In this document: one piece after another, positions 6,640-13,113 of the stretch
How the letters are laid out: each line of letters begins with the position of its first letter
Numbering within the stretch: position 1 is the stretch's first letter
Assembly: GCA_018303045.1 (NCBI GenBank)
Contig: JAGVYX010000002.1
Span: forward strand, 1-15,985
DNA from: Candidatus Woesearchaeota archaeon
GTDB lineage: Archaea; Nanobdellota; Nanobdellia; Woesearchaeales; GW2011-AR9
DNA: 15,985 nt
Reading direction: 5' to 3'
Notes under the pieces: model-generated
What the model was told of the DNA's origin: nothing
The model's input: the letters and a program-made list of their open reading frames with translations, nothing else
Database searches by the model: none
Position numbers and translations under genes: made by a program

Positions 6640-7182
6640 TTAGATTCCCTTCCCCGCTTTCTCCACAATATAACACCCATCCTGAAAAACGCGCAAATCG
6701 CGATTAGTGATTCGGCAGGCCTGTTCAATTTTAGCGGCAACCTGCCCAGCTAATTCTTTATCAACGGAGCTTACCGCAATTTCCGTTCCGCTAACTTTTA
6801 CTTCTACGCCATCCAATAACTCAACTTTTCTGGGCACCGTTTCGCCCAAAAAATTTTTAATTACCAATTCTTTTCCCGATACTGAAACATTCATCGGGAA
6901 ATGCCCGGAACAAATTTTTAACCGATATGCATGCAGCTTGGTTACGCCCGAAACCATATTCCTAATATGAGAAAAAAAAGACCCCATGATGGTTTTTTCT
7001 CGTTTTGTTCCCTGTTTGGAGCTAATAACTATTTTATCCCCAGAGATGGTTACTGCAACTTTGGGATAGACAAACTCCCTTTTTACTTCTCCTTTCGGCC
7101 CCTTTAGATGCAGCCAATTGCGATCTAGATGCGCTGTAACTCCTGGATTAAGCGCCACTTCCTTGATTAAGTCTTGTTTCAT
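6640..7182 (-). CDS. rpl6: Large-subunit ribosomal protein uL6
   Basis: Large-subunit protein near the factor-binding site and sarcin-ricin loop. The two L6 repeats are visible: NPGVTAHLDRNWLHLKGPKG in the first, and FPMNVSVSGKELVIKNFLGE leading into the second. The total is 180 residues, normal for archaea. The start is the second of two ATGs created by a 14-bp tandem duplication (7176-7203). The first ATG reads only Met-Lys-His before a stop, so the second is the functional one. It lies 16 nt after the uS8 stop, whereas a single repeat copy would leave only 2 nt. Confidence 0.96.
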   Translation of the reverse strand: MKQDLIKEVALNPGVTAHLDRNWLHLKGPKGEVKREFVYPKVAVTISGDKIVISSKQGTKREKTIMGSFFSHIRNMVSGVTKLHAYRLKICSGHFPMNVSVSGKELVIKNFLGETVPRKVELLDGVEVKVSGTEIAVSSVDKELAGQVAAKIEQACRITNRDLRVFQDGCYIVEKAGKGI

Positions 7183-7203
7183 GGCTAATGTTTCATGGCT
7201 AAT
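7176..7203. repeat. 14-bp tandem duplication copying the uL6 start region
   Basis: GTTTCATGGCTAAT is repeated exactly at 7176-7189 and 7190-7203. On the minus strand each unit reads ATTAGCCATGAAAC, so the uS8 stop codon (TAG) and the uL6 start codon (ATG) both appear twice. It creates a three-codon decoy frame (Met-Lys-His-stop) between the two genes without damaging either protein. Confidence 0.9.
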
Positions 7204-7582
7204 AGCAATAAGCGACTAACTTTCCTCCTGATTTGAGCTCTTTAGCTCTGTGGTGAGTAACTAGGCCGTTAGAGGTAGAAACTAAAATAATTCCAAAATC
7301 CTTGGCCGGCAGGTATCTTTTTTCCCATTTTTCTATAGTATGATATTTAGTGGAAAAGCGCGGCTTAATTACTCCGCATTTGTTGAGATTGCCCAATAAA
7401 TTAATTTTAATTGCCCGGCCATCATTAAGGTTCTCATAGGATCCAATGTAGCGGTGGTCTTTCATAATTTCCAACACTTTCTTAATGGTTTTGGAAACTG
7501 TAATTACCACTAATTCTTTCTTGCCTGCTCGTTCAGCATTGAGTATCTTAGTTAACGCTGCCGCCAAAGGGTCATTTAACAT
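7199..7582 (-). CDS. rps8: Small-subunit ribosomal protein uS8
   Basis: Primary 16S rRNA-binding protein of the central domain. Recognised from the N terminus LNDPLAAALTKILNAERAGK, the middle VLEIMKDHRYIGSYENL and the C-terminal motif GIILVSTSNGLVTHHRAKE, which includes the STSxGLxTHxxA signature. At 127 residues it is close to the archaeal norm of about 130. A 23-nt spacer follows uS14 and contains GAGG 11 nt before the ATG, a possible ribosome-binding site. Confidence 0.97.
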   Translation of the reverse strand: MLNDPLAAALTKILNAERAGKKELVVITVSKTIKKVLEIMKDHRYIGSYENLNDGRAIKINLLGNLNKCGVIKPRFSTKYHTIEKWEKRYLPAKDFGIILVSTSNGLVTHHRAKELKSGGKLVAYCY

Positions 7583-7605
7583 TTTATTTTTTCCTCATAT
7601 TTTAT

Positions 7606-7836
7606 CTAACTGAATTTCTTGAATCCTAATCCCACCGCCATTTCCCTGAAACACTGCCGGCAAAGATGCAACCCATATTTTCTAATATGAGCCCGCACCC
7701 GTCCGCAATTCTTGCACTTTCTTAAAGCTATTCCGCAGCTTCTGTCTTTCGGCTGGTTGAATTTGATAAATTTTCGTTTCTTAACTGGTTTAGCATTTAA
7801 CTGCGTAAACATTTTTTTATAGTCGCTGGCAGTCAT
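7606..7836 (-). CDS. rps14: Small-subunit ribosomal protein uS14 (zinc type)
   Basis: Small-subunit head protein. The zinc-binding cysteines are at residues 41/44 and 59/62 (CKNCGRVRAHIRKYGLHLC, then RQC), and the C terminus GLGFKKFS is typical of archaea. The total of 76 residues exceeds the usual 50-57. The excess is an N-terminal segment (TASDYKKMFTQLNAKPVKKR) that reads as ordinary coding sequence. The chosen ATG lies 3 nt after the uL5 stop, which supports the long form; Met9 is the alternative. Confidence 0.95.
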   Translation of the reverse strand: MTASDYKKMFTQLNAKPVKKRKFIKFNQPKDRSCGIALRKCKNCGRVRAHIRKYGLHLCRQCFREMAVGLGFKKFS

Positions 7837-7839
7837 TTT

Positions 7840-8376
7840 TTACCTAACCTCGGCCTGAAGTTTATTTCTAGCGAAATTAATCGCTTCACCCTTGGTAATT
7901 AAATGATTCTTGCCAACTTTGCTGCATTTGATTCTGCGCTCTTTTATTCTAAATCCAGCCCGCTGCAAGGTCACCGCCACTTCTAATCCCATGATTTTTA
8001 ACTCCGGATCGTAATCTAATCCTTGGATATCAATATATTCTGGAACTCCAAAAGAAAAATTGCCTTGATTATCAAAATTATCTTCCGACAAGGTATTTTT
8101 TTTAGCCGCCAATAATCGCTTTAACAATTCAACAGTATTTTTTCGGATAGTAGCCTTGCAGCCAATTTTTAATCCCGGCCTAAGATTCCAACCCGGAATC
8201 CTTTTTTTGGTGACAGTAGCTATTGGCTTAACTTCATTAGATAATTTTTGCAGCAACTTAAGGCCTTTCTTGAGCATTTCTTCATCCTTGCCTGCCCCAA
8301 CATTTAAAGTAATCTTAGCTATTTTAATTTCCCTCAAGGGATTGTTCTGAAGTTTGGAAATTGCTGGTTCTGCCAT
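7840..8376 (-). CDS. rpl5: Large-subunit ribosomal protein uL5
   Basis: Binds 5S rRNA and contacts the small-subunit head. Recognised from NPLREIKIAKITLNVGAGKD, the middle RIPGWNLRPGLKIGCKATIR and the end GFRIKERRIKCSKVGKNHLI. The frame is open to 8442, but the ATG at 8374-8376 is preferred. It gives MAEPAISKLQNNPL, 178 residues, and lies 1 nt after the eS4 stop, whereas the longer start would overlap eS4 by about 65 nt. Confidence 0.96.
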   Translation of the reverse strand: MAEPAISKLQNNPLREIKIAKITLNVGAGKDEEMLKKGLKLLQKLSNEVKPIATVTKKRIPGWNLRPGLKIGCKATIRKNTVELLKRLLAAKKNTLSEDNFDNQGNFSFGVPEYIDIQGLDYDPELKIMGLEVAVTLQRAGFRIKERRIKCSKVGKNHLITKGEAINFARNKLQAEVR

Positions 8377-8377
8377 T

Positions 8378-9046
8378 TTAGCCCACCACAAATAAATAAC
8401 TTTTAGCTGTTTCAATTTGTTCCCGGCCAGCTTGGCAAACAACCTTGTCGGAAGTAATCTGTTCCAGCTCGCAGCTAATGCCGCCGTGCTTTCCAGAGGT
8501 TAACAATACTTTTGCTCCCGGTTTCAAGCTGAAAGTTTTAGTGATTTTTAAAGACGGCAGCTCGATAATAACGCTATCTCCCACAGAAAGGCCTCTTCCT
8601 CCGCTAGTCAAGCCGGCAAGAGTCTTGCCGTCATGCAGCCCTAATTGAATTACGCCCTTCTTAAGCAACTTTTTTCCGACTACTTTACAGAGTTTGGAGC
8701 GGCTCTGCTCTTCCGAGAGCTCGACTATATTTAATCTGCCTTTGTTATCTAATTCTACACGGTAAAATTTTTTCAGTTTTGGAATACTAATAACATCAAA
8801 CAAGCCAGTGATCATTCGATGGTCTTTTCTTCGCCGGCCATCAATGAGAACTTCATTATTATTAAGAAGCCGCTTAACCTCAACCATGGATTGGGCTAAT
8901 TTTAAATTATCCCGAATAATCACACCCAAGGGCAATCCTTTATCCAGAGCATGAGCTCCAGGATTGGGCCGGACTATAAAAGTGCTGCTTTTTCTATTAA
9001 TCAGCCAGCTTTTGGGCGCAGCAATTCTTTTAAGGTGGTTTTTCAT
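8378..9046 (-). CDS. rps4e: Small-subunit ribosomal protein eS4
   Basis: Archaeal and eukaryotic small-subunit protein. The N terminus KNHLKRIAAPKSWLINRKSS is characteristic. An S4 RNA-binding domain lies around residues 42-85 (LKLAQSMVEVKRLLNNNEVL, then IDGRRRKDHRM), and a KOW-like segment around 170-200 (GAKVLLTSGKHGGISCELEQ). The length of 222 residues is slightly below the common 235-245. It sits between uL24 (5-nt gap) and uL5 (1-nt gap), its normal archaeal position. Confidence 0.96.
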   Translation of the reverse strand: MKNHLKRIAAPKSWLINRKSSTFIVRPNPGAHALDKGLPLGVIIRDNLKLAQSMVEVKRLLNNNEVLIDGRRRKDHRMITGLFDVISIPKLKKFYRVELDNKGRLNIVELSEEQSRSKLCKVVGKKLLKKGVIQLGLHDGKTLAGLTSGGRGLSVGDSVIIELPSLKITKTFSLKPGAKVLLTSGKHGGISCELEQITSDKVVCQAGREQIETAKSYLFVVG

Positions 9047-9051
9047 GATAG

Positions 9052-9504
9052 TTATTCCTTCTTAGTTTTTGTTTTTACGCCCGCTGGGGCATTTTCTTTG
9101 ACGGGCGGTGTTTTAACGGCGCCGCCTTTGTTTTTCTCCAATTTCTGTTTCCGTTTCTTGTCGCCTAATTCTAATTCCAGGATCATTAAATTCGACGGCC
9201 TGACCCAAGCCATTAATTTGGATCCGTCTTTTTTGATAATTTCCAAGCCGTTAATGTAAACTCTCTCCCGCTTAAGATCCACCCGGCTAACTTTCCCTTC
9301 CTTTTTCCTAAATTGGCCGCGCATAACTTTTACTTTATCTCCTGTCCTTACTTGGGAATTTCTCGTCCCATATTTCGTTCGCAAAGCCGGAGCAAGGTGG
9401 ACGCGAGCAAACTTTTGCTTGATATGCAAGGGGGCATTATACCGATATTTACGCTGTTTTCTAATATTCACGCTGCTCTTCCAATGGGTGGAAAATTGTT
9501 TCAT
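9052..9504 (-). CDS. rpl24: Large-subunit ribosomal protein uL24
   Basis: Assembly-initiating large-subunit protein located near the tunnel exit. The KOW motif is in KVKVMRGQFRKKEGKVSRVD, followed by INGLEIIKKDGSKLMAWVRP and SNLMI. The archaeal N terminus (TKYGTRNSQVRTGD preceded by HIKQKFARVHLAP) is present. After about residue 120 there is a Lys/Pro/Ala tail ending VKTKTKKE, bringing the length to 150 against about 120 for many archaeal relatives. The start overlaps the uL14 stop by one base (TGATG). Confidence 0.96.
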   Translation of the reverse strand: MKQFSTHWKSSVNIRKQRKYRYNAPLHIKQKFARVHLAPALRTKYGTRNSQVRTGDKVKVMRGQFRKKEGKVSRVDLKRERVYINGLEIIKKDGSKLMAWVRPSNLMILELELGDKKRKQKLEKNKGGAVKTPPVKENAPAGVKTKTKKE

Positions 9505-9905
9505 CAGACAATTATGCTGGCTACCTTAGCCACGGCGGGCCAGCGTTCAGCAACCTCCTTGGCAATCGGCCCTTTGAACAGGGTTCCTTTGGGATTGCCT
9601 TTTTCGTCTTTCAATACTACGGCGGCATTATCTTCAAATTTAATCCGCGTTCCATCGGCTCTTCGATACTCTTTTCTTTGACGAACAATAATCGCCGGAA
9701 CGACCGTTTTCCGCATTTCCAGTTTGCCTTTTTTTACCGAAGCCAATACCAAATCGCCAACCCCGGCGGCCTGAATTCTTCCTCTGGTAGTGTTATGCCC
9801 TTTAACAGCAAATATTTTGATTAATTTAGCTCCCGAGTTATCGCAGGTAAGCACTCGCGCTTCCAACGGCAAGGCTCTGGTGATTCTGCTTTTAACGGCT
9901 TTCAT
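9504..9905 (-). CDS. rpl14: Large-subunit ribosomal protein uL14
   Basis: Subunit-interface protein next to the factor-binding region. The beta-barrel is recognised from LPLEARVLTCDNSGAKLIKI and from GDLVLASVKKGKLEMRKTVV, with the signature VVPAIIVRQRKEYRRADGTR and the C-terminal KGPIAKEVAERWPAVAKVAS. At 133 residues the length is normal. The ATG lies inside the uS17 coding end, overlapping it by 14 nt, longer than the other overlaps here. Both frames remain coherent, so neither needs trimming. Confidence 0.97.
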   Translation of the reverse strand: MKAVKSRITRALPLEARVLTCDNSGAKLIKIFAVKGHNTTRGRIQAAGVGDLVLASVKKGKLEMRKTVVPAIIVRQRKEYRRADGTRIKFEDNAAVVLKDEKGNPKGTLFKGPIAKEVAERWPAVAKVASIIV

Positions 9906-10356
9906 GATCGTTCTCCTTTACTTCGTTCTCTTCGACCTTTTTCTTTGACTTCTTAACGGCTTTTTTACTGGAAGATTTTTCTAAACCAGCTTCCTTCCCA
10001 ACAGGTTCAAACACTTTAATTATAACGTGATGCTTGGTTTTGCTTAATGGCCTGGTTCTGGCTACTAAAACCGTTTGGCCAATTTGGGCATTTACGGCTG
10101 GCGGATTGTGAACCCTTAACCGGGAACGTTTTAATTCATAACGCTCGTATTTGGGCACATAATGCGACCTAAACCATTCAATGGTAGCTGATTTGTTGGT
10201 GTCTTTTTTAATGACCTTGCCTTTCAATAATTCTTTTTTTACCGCCAATCCGCCAGTAAACGGGCAATTCCGGTCATAGCTTGCGCTATCATAAGCTCGG
10301 GCAGGAGCTGGAATTCCTAAGACCGTTTCTTTAACGGCATGTTTTTGTTTATCCAT
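9892..10356 (-). CDS. rps17: Small-subunit ribosomal protein uS17
   Basis: Primary 16S rRNA-binding OB-fold protein. The archaeal N terminus includes CPFTGGLAVKKELLKGKVIK, followed by KSATIEWFRSHYVPKYERYE and the loop RSRLRVHNPP. After residue 120 comes a Lys/Ser/Glu tail (SSSKKAVKKSKKKVEENEVK), bringing it to 154 residues against about 110 for typical archaeal S17. It follows rnp1 after 27 nt and overlaps uL14 by 14 nt. Confidence 0.96.
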   Translation of the reverse strand: MDKQKHAVKETVLGIPAPARAYDSASYDRNCPFTGGLAVKKELLKGKVIKKDTNKSATIEWFRSHYVPKYERYELKRSRLRVHNPPAVNAQIGQTVLVARTRPLSKTKHHVIIKVFEPVGKEAGLEKSSSKKAVKKSKKKVEENEVKENDHESR

Positions 10357-10383
10357 AGTTATATTCGGGGTTATTTGCCCGAT

Positions 10384-10635
10384 TTACCCTTTTAATCGTT
10401 CTTCCGGCCGCTTGAAGATCTGGTTTCCGGAAATAATTATTTCCGTTCCTTTGATCTTAAAGGCCAGGCTGTTTTTGAGCAGCATTTTGGCCTCGCCCTG
10501 GTTCGAGATTACCTTTAAGCTGTTCCTGGTTTCGTCAATAATCCTCCCTTGCCAGCCAACCAACTGCTGATTAGCCGCCCGGACAATGATTATTTCTTTG
10601 CCAATCAATTCCTGACGAAATAGTTTTACCGTCAT
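10384..10635 (-). CDS. rnp1: RNase P protein component 1 (Rpp29/Pop4 family)
   Basis: Protein subunit of archaeal RNase P, which removes 5' leaders from pre-tRNAs; it is homologous to eukaryotic Rpp29/Pop4. The Sm-like core is shown by FRQELIGKEIIIVRAANQQL, GRIIDETRNSLKVISNQGEA and the end NQIFKRPEERLKG. The N terminus TVKLFRQELIG corresponds to the conserved beginning of family members, which supports the chosen ATG, and the length of 83 residues fits. An 80-nt leader separates it from aIF1. In that leader an unrecognised 21-codon frame (10632-10697) ends in an ATGA overlap with this start. Its place between aIF1 and uS17 is typical of archaea. Confidence 0.93.
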   Translation of the reverse strand: MTVKLFRQELIGKEIIIVRAANQQLVGWQGRIIDETRNSLKVISNQGEAKMLLKNSLAFKIKGTEIIISGNQIFKRPEERLKG

Positions 10636-10715
10636 CTCACGATCGCCTCTGCTGCATTCAACAGGTTTTTATTGATGTGTTTCTTTTGTTGATGCATTTC
10701 GAAATTCCAATGTTC

Positions 10716-11024
10716 CTATTGAATTTCGATAGTTTCTTCGGAAAACCCCAATTCCACCAGCGCCTGCTTAGCCCGGAACCTATGGTCTCCCTGCAGTTCG
10801 ATGTTCCCGGTTTTGGCAGTCCCACCGCAGGCGAATTTTGATTTCAGTTTTTTGAAAATCTCTTCGACGTTGGCTTCTTTCTTAATTCCGTCAATCACAG
10901 TATACTTTTTTCCGAATTTCCTTTTTTCGATTTTAACAATTATTTTTTGCTGTTCTCGCGCGATTGTTTCACAAACGCACAAGTCTTGAGGCAACCCGCA
11001 TTGGTTGCAGACACCGCCGATCAT
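10716..11024 (-). CDS. Translation initiation factor aIF1 (SUI1 family)
   Basis: Archaeal homologue of eIF1. It binds the small subunit near the P site and rejects mismatched start codons. The SUI1 core includes KRKFGKKYTVIDGI, the family loop KFACGGTAKTGNIELQGDHR and the C-terminal helix KQALVELGFSEETIEIQ. The N terminus has a cysteine cluster (CNQCGLPQDLCVC; residues 6, 9, 16, 18) common in archaeal members and able to bind zinc. The length, 102 residues, is normal. The start immediately follows the uL29 stop (TAAATG). Confidence 0.95.
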   Translation of the reverse strand: MIGGVCNQCGLPQDLCVCETIAREQQKIIVKIEKRKFGKKYTVIDGIKKEANVEEIFKKLKSKFACGGTAKTGNIELQGDHRFRAKQALVELGFSEETIEIQ

Positions 11025-11228
11025 TTACTGTTGTTCACTCCTCCTTTGGTTTAATAACGTCAGGATACGGGCAATATTTTTCTTGGTTTGCTTTAATTTG
11101 CCCGGACTAGAGGCATTGGCGCCAGTAGCTACCTGCACATTTAATTTAAGGAGTTCTTTTTTAAATTCTCCTAATTTTTCTTTTAACCCATCCTGCGGCA
11201 GGCTTTTTAGGTCTTTAGTTGTCTTCAT
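11025..11228 (-). CDS. rpl29: Large-subunit ribosomal protein uL29
   Basis: Small helical protein at the polypeptide tunnel exit, part of the docking site for the signal recognition particle. A two-helix hairpin is evident in LKEKLGEFKKELLKLNVQVA, then KLKQTKKNIARILTLLNQRR. It has 67 residues, as expected. The start overlaps the uS3 stop (ATGA), and the stop abuts aIF1. Confidence 0.95.
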   Translation of the reverse strand: MKTTKDLKSLPQDGLKEKLGEFKKELLKLNVQVATGANASSPGKLKQTKKNIARILTLLNQRRSEQQ

Positions 11229-12079
11229 GGTTCTTTATTTGCCTCTTCAATTGCCATTGGCTCTTCTGCCGGCTCCGGTTCAGATTCTTTAACTGTTCCT
11301 GCTGCGGATTCTGCTGCAGCCGGTTCAACTTTTTCCGCTGCCGATTCTTCTGCGGTTTTCGCAGTTTCTTCCGTTTTCTTTTCGTTTTTCCGAGGTGATT
11401 TTTTTCTAGCAGCTCTCTTTTTGGGCTTAGCTTCTTCCGCTGGAAACTCTTCCTTGGTTAACTCAGCCACTTCAACAACCGGATGTTCTAAAATTTCAAT
11501 GGTGTCCGGCAAAGCTAAATCCGGAGGCATGATCGCTACCTTAATGCCAATTATCCCGCTTTTTAGCAGAGCGCTTTTTTGCGCTGTTCTTACGCCATAA
11601 ATGGCTATATCTCCGCACTTCTTAAGATATCCCCGGTAAAATCTCCAGCTTTTGGCTCTGGCCCCCGGTATTTTTCCGGAGATGATTAATTCTATCCCCA
11701 GAGCGCCCGAGTTTAAAACGTTCTCCATAATCTTATGGCCTATGCTCTTAAACCGCGCCGAGCCGAATTTTTCCAAAGAACCAGCTATTCTCTCAGCAAC
11801 AATCGCCGCATCCAAAAAGACCTCTTTAACCTCGACAATTTCTATCTGCGGATTTTCCAAGTTAAATTCTTTTTTCAGCTTCTTGGTTAAATCCCGGATA
11901 TTGGAGCCTTTGGAGCCGACAATTAAGCTTGGCCGGCTGGTATGAATGATTATTTTTTCGCCTAACGGAATTTTTTTAAGCCTTACCTGCGAGATGCCCG
12001 CGCCTTTGAGAGTATTTTCTACTTCTTTTCGGATATAATACTCCTTGGTTTTCTGCTGGATAAATTCCCGCTCGATCAT
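11225..12079 (-). CDS. rps3: Small-subunit ribosomal protein uS3 with acidic tail
   Basis: Small-subunit head protein lining the mRNA entry tunnel. The KH domain loop GSKG is at residues 55-58 (PSLIVGSKGSNIRDL). The C-terminal domain follows (SARFKSIGHKIMENVLNSGA, then IPGARAKSWRFYRGYLKKCG) and ends near residue 200 with IEILEHPVVEVAE. The last 80 residues or so are low-complexity Glu/Ala/Pro/Lys sequence (AEESAAEKVEPAAAESAAGT), giving 284 residues against about 210-230 for many archaea. It overlaps both uL22 and uL29 by ATGA. Confidence 0.96.
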   Translation of the reverse strand: MIEREFIQQKTKEYYIRKEVENTLKGAGISQVRLKKIPLGEKIIIHTSRPSLIVGSKGSNIRDLTKKLKKEFNLENPQIEIVEVKEVFLDAAIVAERIAGSLEKFGSARFKSIGHKIMENVLNSGALGIELIISGKIPGARAKSWRFYRGYLKKCGDIAIYGVRTAQKSALLKSGIIGIKVAIMPPDLALPDTIEILEHPVVEVAELTKEEFPAEEAKPKKRAARKKSPRKNEKKTEETAKTAEESAAEKVEPAAAESAAGTVKESEPEPAEEPMAIEEANKEP

Positions 12080-12618
12080 GGTGATTTCTCTCCGCTGGAT
12101 TCGGATTTATTTTTTTTTATTTTTCCTTCCTGATTAGCCGTTTTCAGTTCGGCGGTTTTAGATTTAGCCTTCCTTTCTGGGTTCTTTTTTTCCGCCAGTT
12201 CAGTAACTTCTATTTCCAGATTAGTTCGCTTGGTGGAAGTTCTAAACCGCTTTCCGGTAAAAGGAATGGGAGCTAAATTAGCCATCAGCCTGGTAATTTT
12301 TAAATTGGAAGCATTTAATCCCTTAAATTGGGCATTGGCTTCCACTGAGTTAATCAGCCGCAAAAAAGCCCGCGCGGCTTTTTCCGGATACCGGCCAGCC
12401 ATCATCGTCCGCTTATGGGCTACATTTTGCTTGTAGGTCTTAAAGGGAATAGCTCTTTTCATATCTACAACGTTCTGTAAAATCTGTCTGGCCGCATTGG
12501 TATTCTTGTAGCGAATGGCTTTGCTGATTTCTACGCTGTGTTTGAAGGACACCGATAAATCTGTTGATTTAGCCTTGGCCGTAGGTTCTGTTACTGAAAT
12601 AGAGTTATTAGTTTTCAT
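12076..12618 (-). CDS. rpl22: Large-subunit ribosomal protein uL22
   Basis: Protein whose beta-hairpin lines the nascent-chain tunnel. The core is recognised from SFKHSVEISKAIRYKNTNAA, VDMKRAIPFKTYKQNVAHKR and the hairpin with IPFTGKRFRTSTKRTNLEIE. The N terminus carries a polar leader of about 20 residues. The last 35 residues or so are Lys/Glu/Ser-rich (KKNKSESSGEKSP). It starts 11 nt after the uS19 stop and overlaps uS3 by ATGA. Confidence 0.95.
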   Translation of the reverse strand: MKTNNSISVTEPTAKAKSTDLSVSFKHSVEISKAIRYKNTNAARQILQNVVDMKRAIPFKTYKQNVAHKRTMMAGRYPEKAARAFLRLINSVEANAQFKGLNASNLKITRLMANLAPIPFTGKRFRTSTKRTNLEIEVTELAEKKNPERKAKSKTAELKTANQEGKIKKNKSESSGEKSP

Positions 12619-12629
12619 TGGTGTTTTTT

Positions 12630-13013
12630 TTATCTTGCGGACACCGCCTTGCTGGACCTCGTTGCCCCAATGCCCGCCGCGCTGTGGGTAACGGCTTTTC
12701 TGGTTAATGTGAATTCACCTAAATAATGGCCCAGCATGTCGGGAGTAATTTCCACTCTTTGGAATTCCTTTCCATTATAGATTCCTAAAATCATCCCCAC
12801 CATTCGTGGTATAACCACCATATCGCGGCAATGCGTTTTGATATTTTTATCTCCTCTTTCGACTCGTTTGATTAACTTTTTCTGCGCTTCGGTAAATCCC
12901 CTCTGTAAAGATCTTCTAGCCCGCGAATTAGCTAATTGAATGAATTGGCCTAAATCTAACTTTTTAACTTCTTCTTCAGTTCTTCCTTTCCATTTAAACT
13001 CTCTGACTGCCAT
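12630..13013 (-). CDS. rps19: Small-subunit ribosomal protein uS19
   Basis: Small-subunit head protein that contacts tRNA and uS13. The archaeal N terminus (REFKWKGRTEEEVKKLDLGQ) and the conserved core (THCRDMVVIPRMVGMILGIY, NGKEFQRVEITPDMLGHYLG, EFTLTRKAVTHSAAGIGATR) are clear. It has 127 residues, normal for archaea. It is preceded by an unusually long 100-nt spacer after uL2 that holds no gene; GAGGGTG seven bases before the ATG may be its ribosome-binding site. Confidence 0.97.
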   Translation of the reverse strand: MAVREFKWKGRTEEEVKKLDLGQFIQLANSRARRSLQRGFTEAQKKLIKRVERGDKNIKTHCRDMVVIPRMVGMILGIYNGKEFQRVEITPDMLGHYLGEFTLTRKAVTHSAAGIGATRSSKAVSAR

Positions 13014-13113
13014 TATTGTGCACCCTCGTTGCTTAACTTATTATTATTATTTCTTAAGGTATTTGATTTTGGAACTAATTCTGCTCCTGCATTTTTTAAT
13101 TGCGGTGAAAGGC

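Noticed and set aside
8377..8442. Longer uL5 start giving 200 residues
   Set aside because: It would overlap eS4 by about 65 nt. The ATG at 8376 gives the normal uL5 N terminus 1 nt after the eS4 stop.
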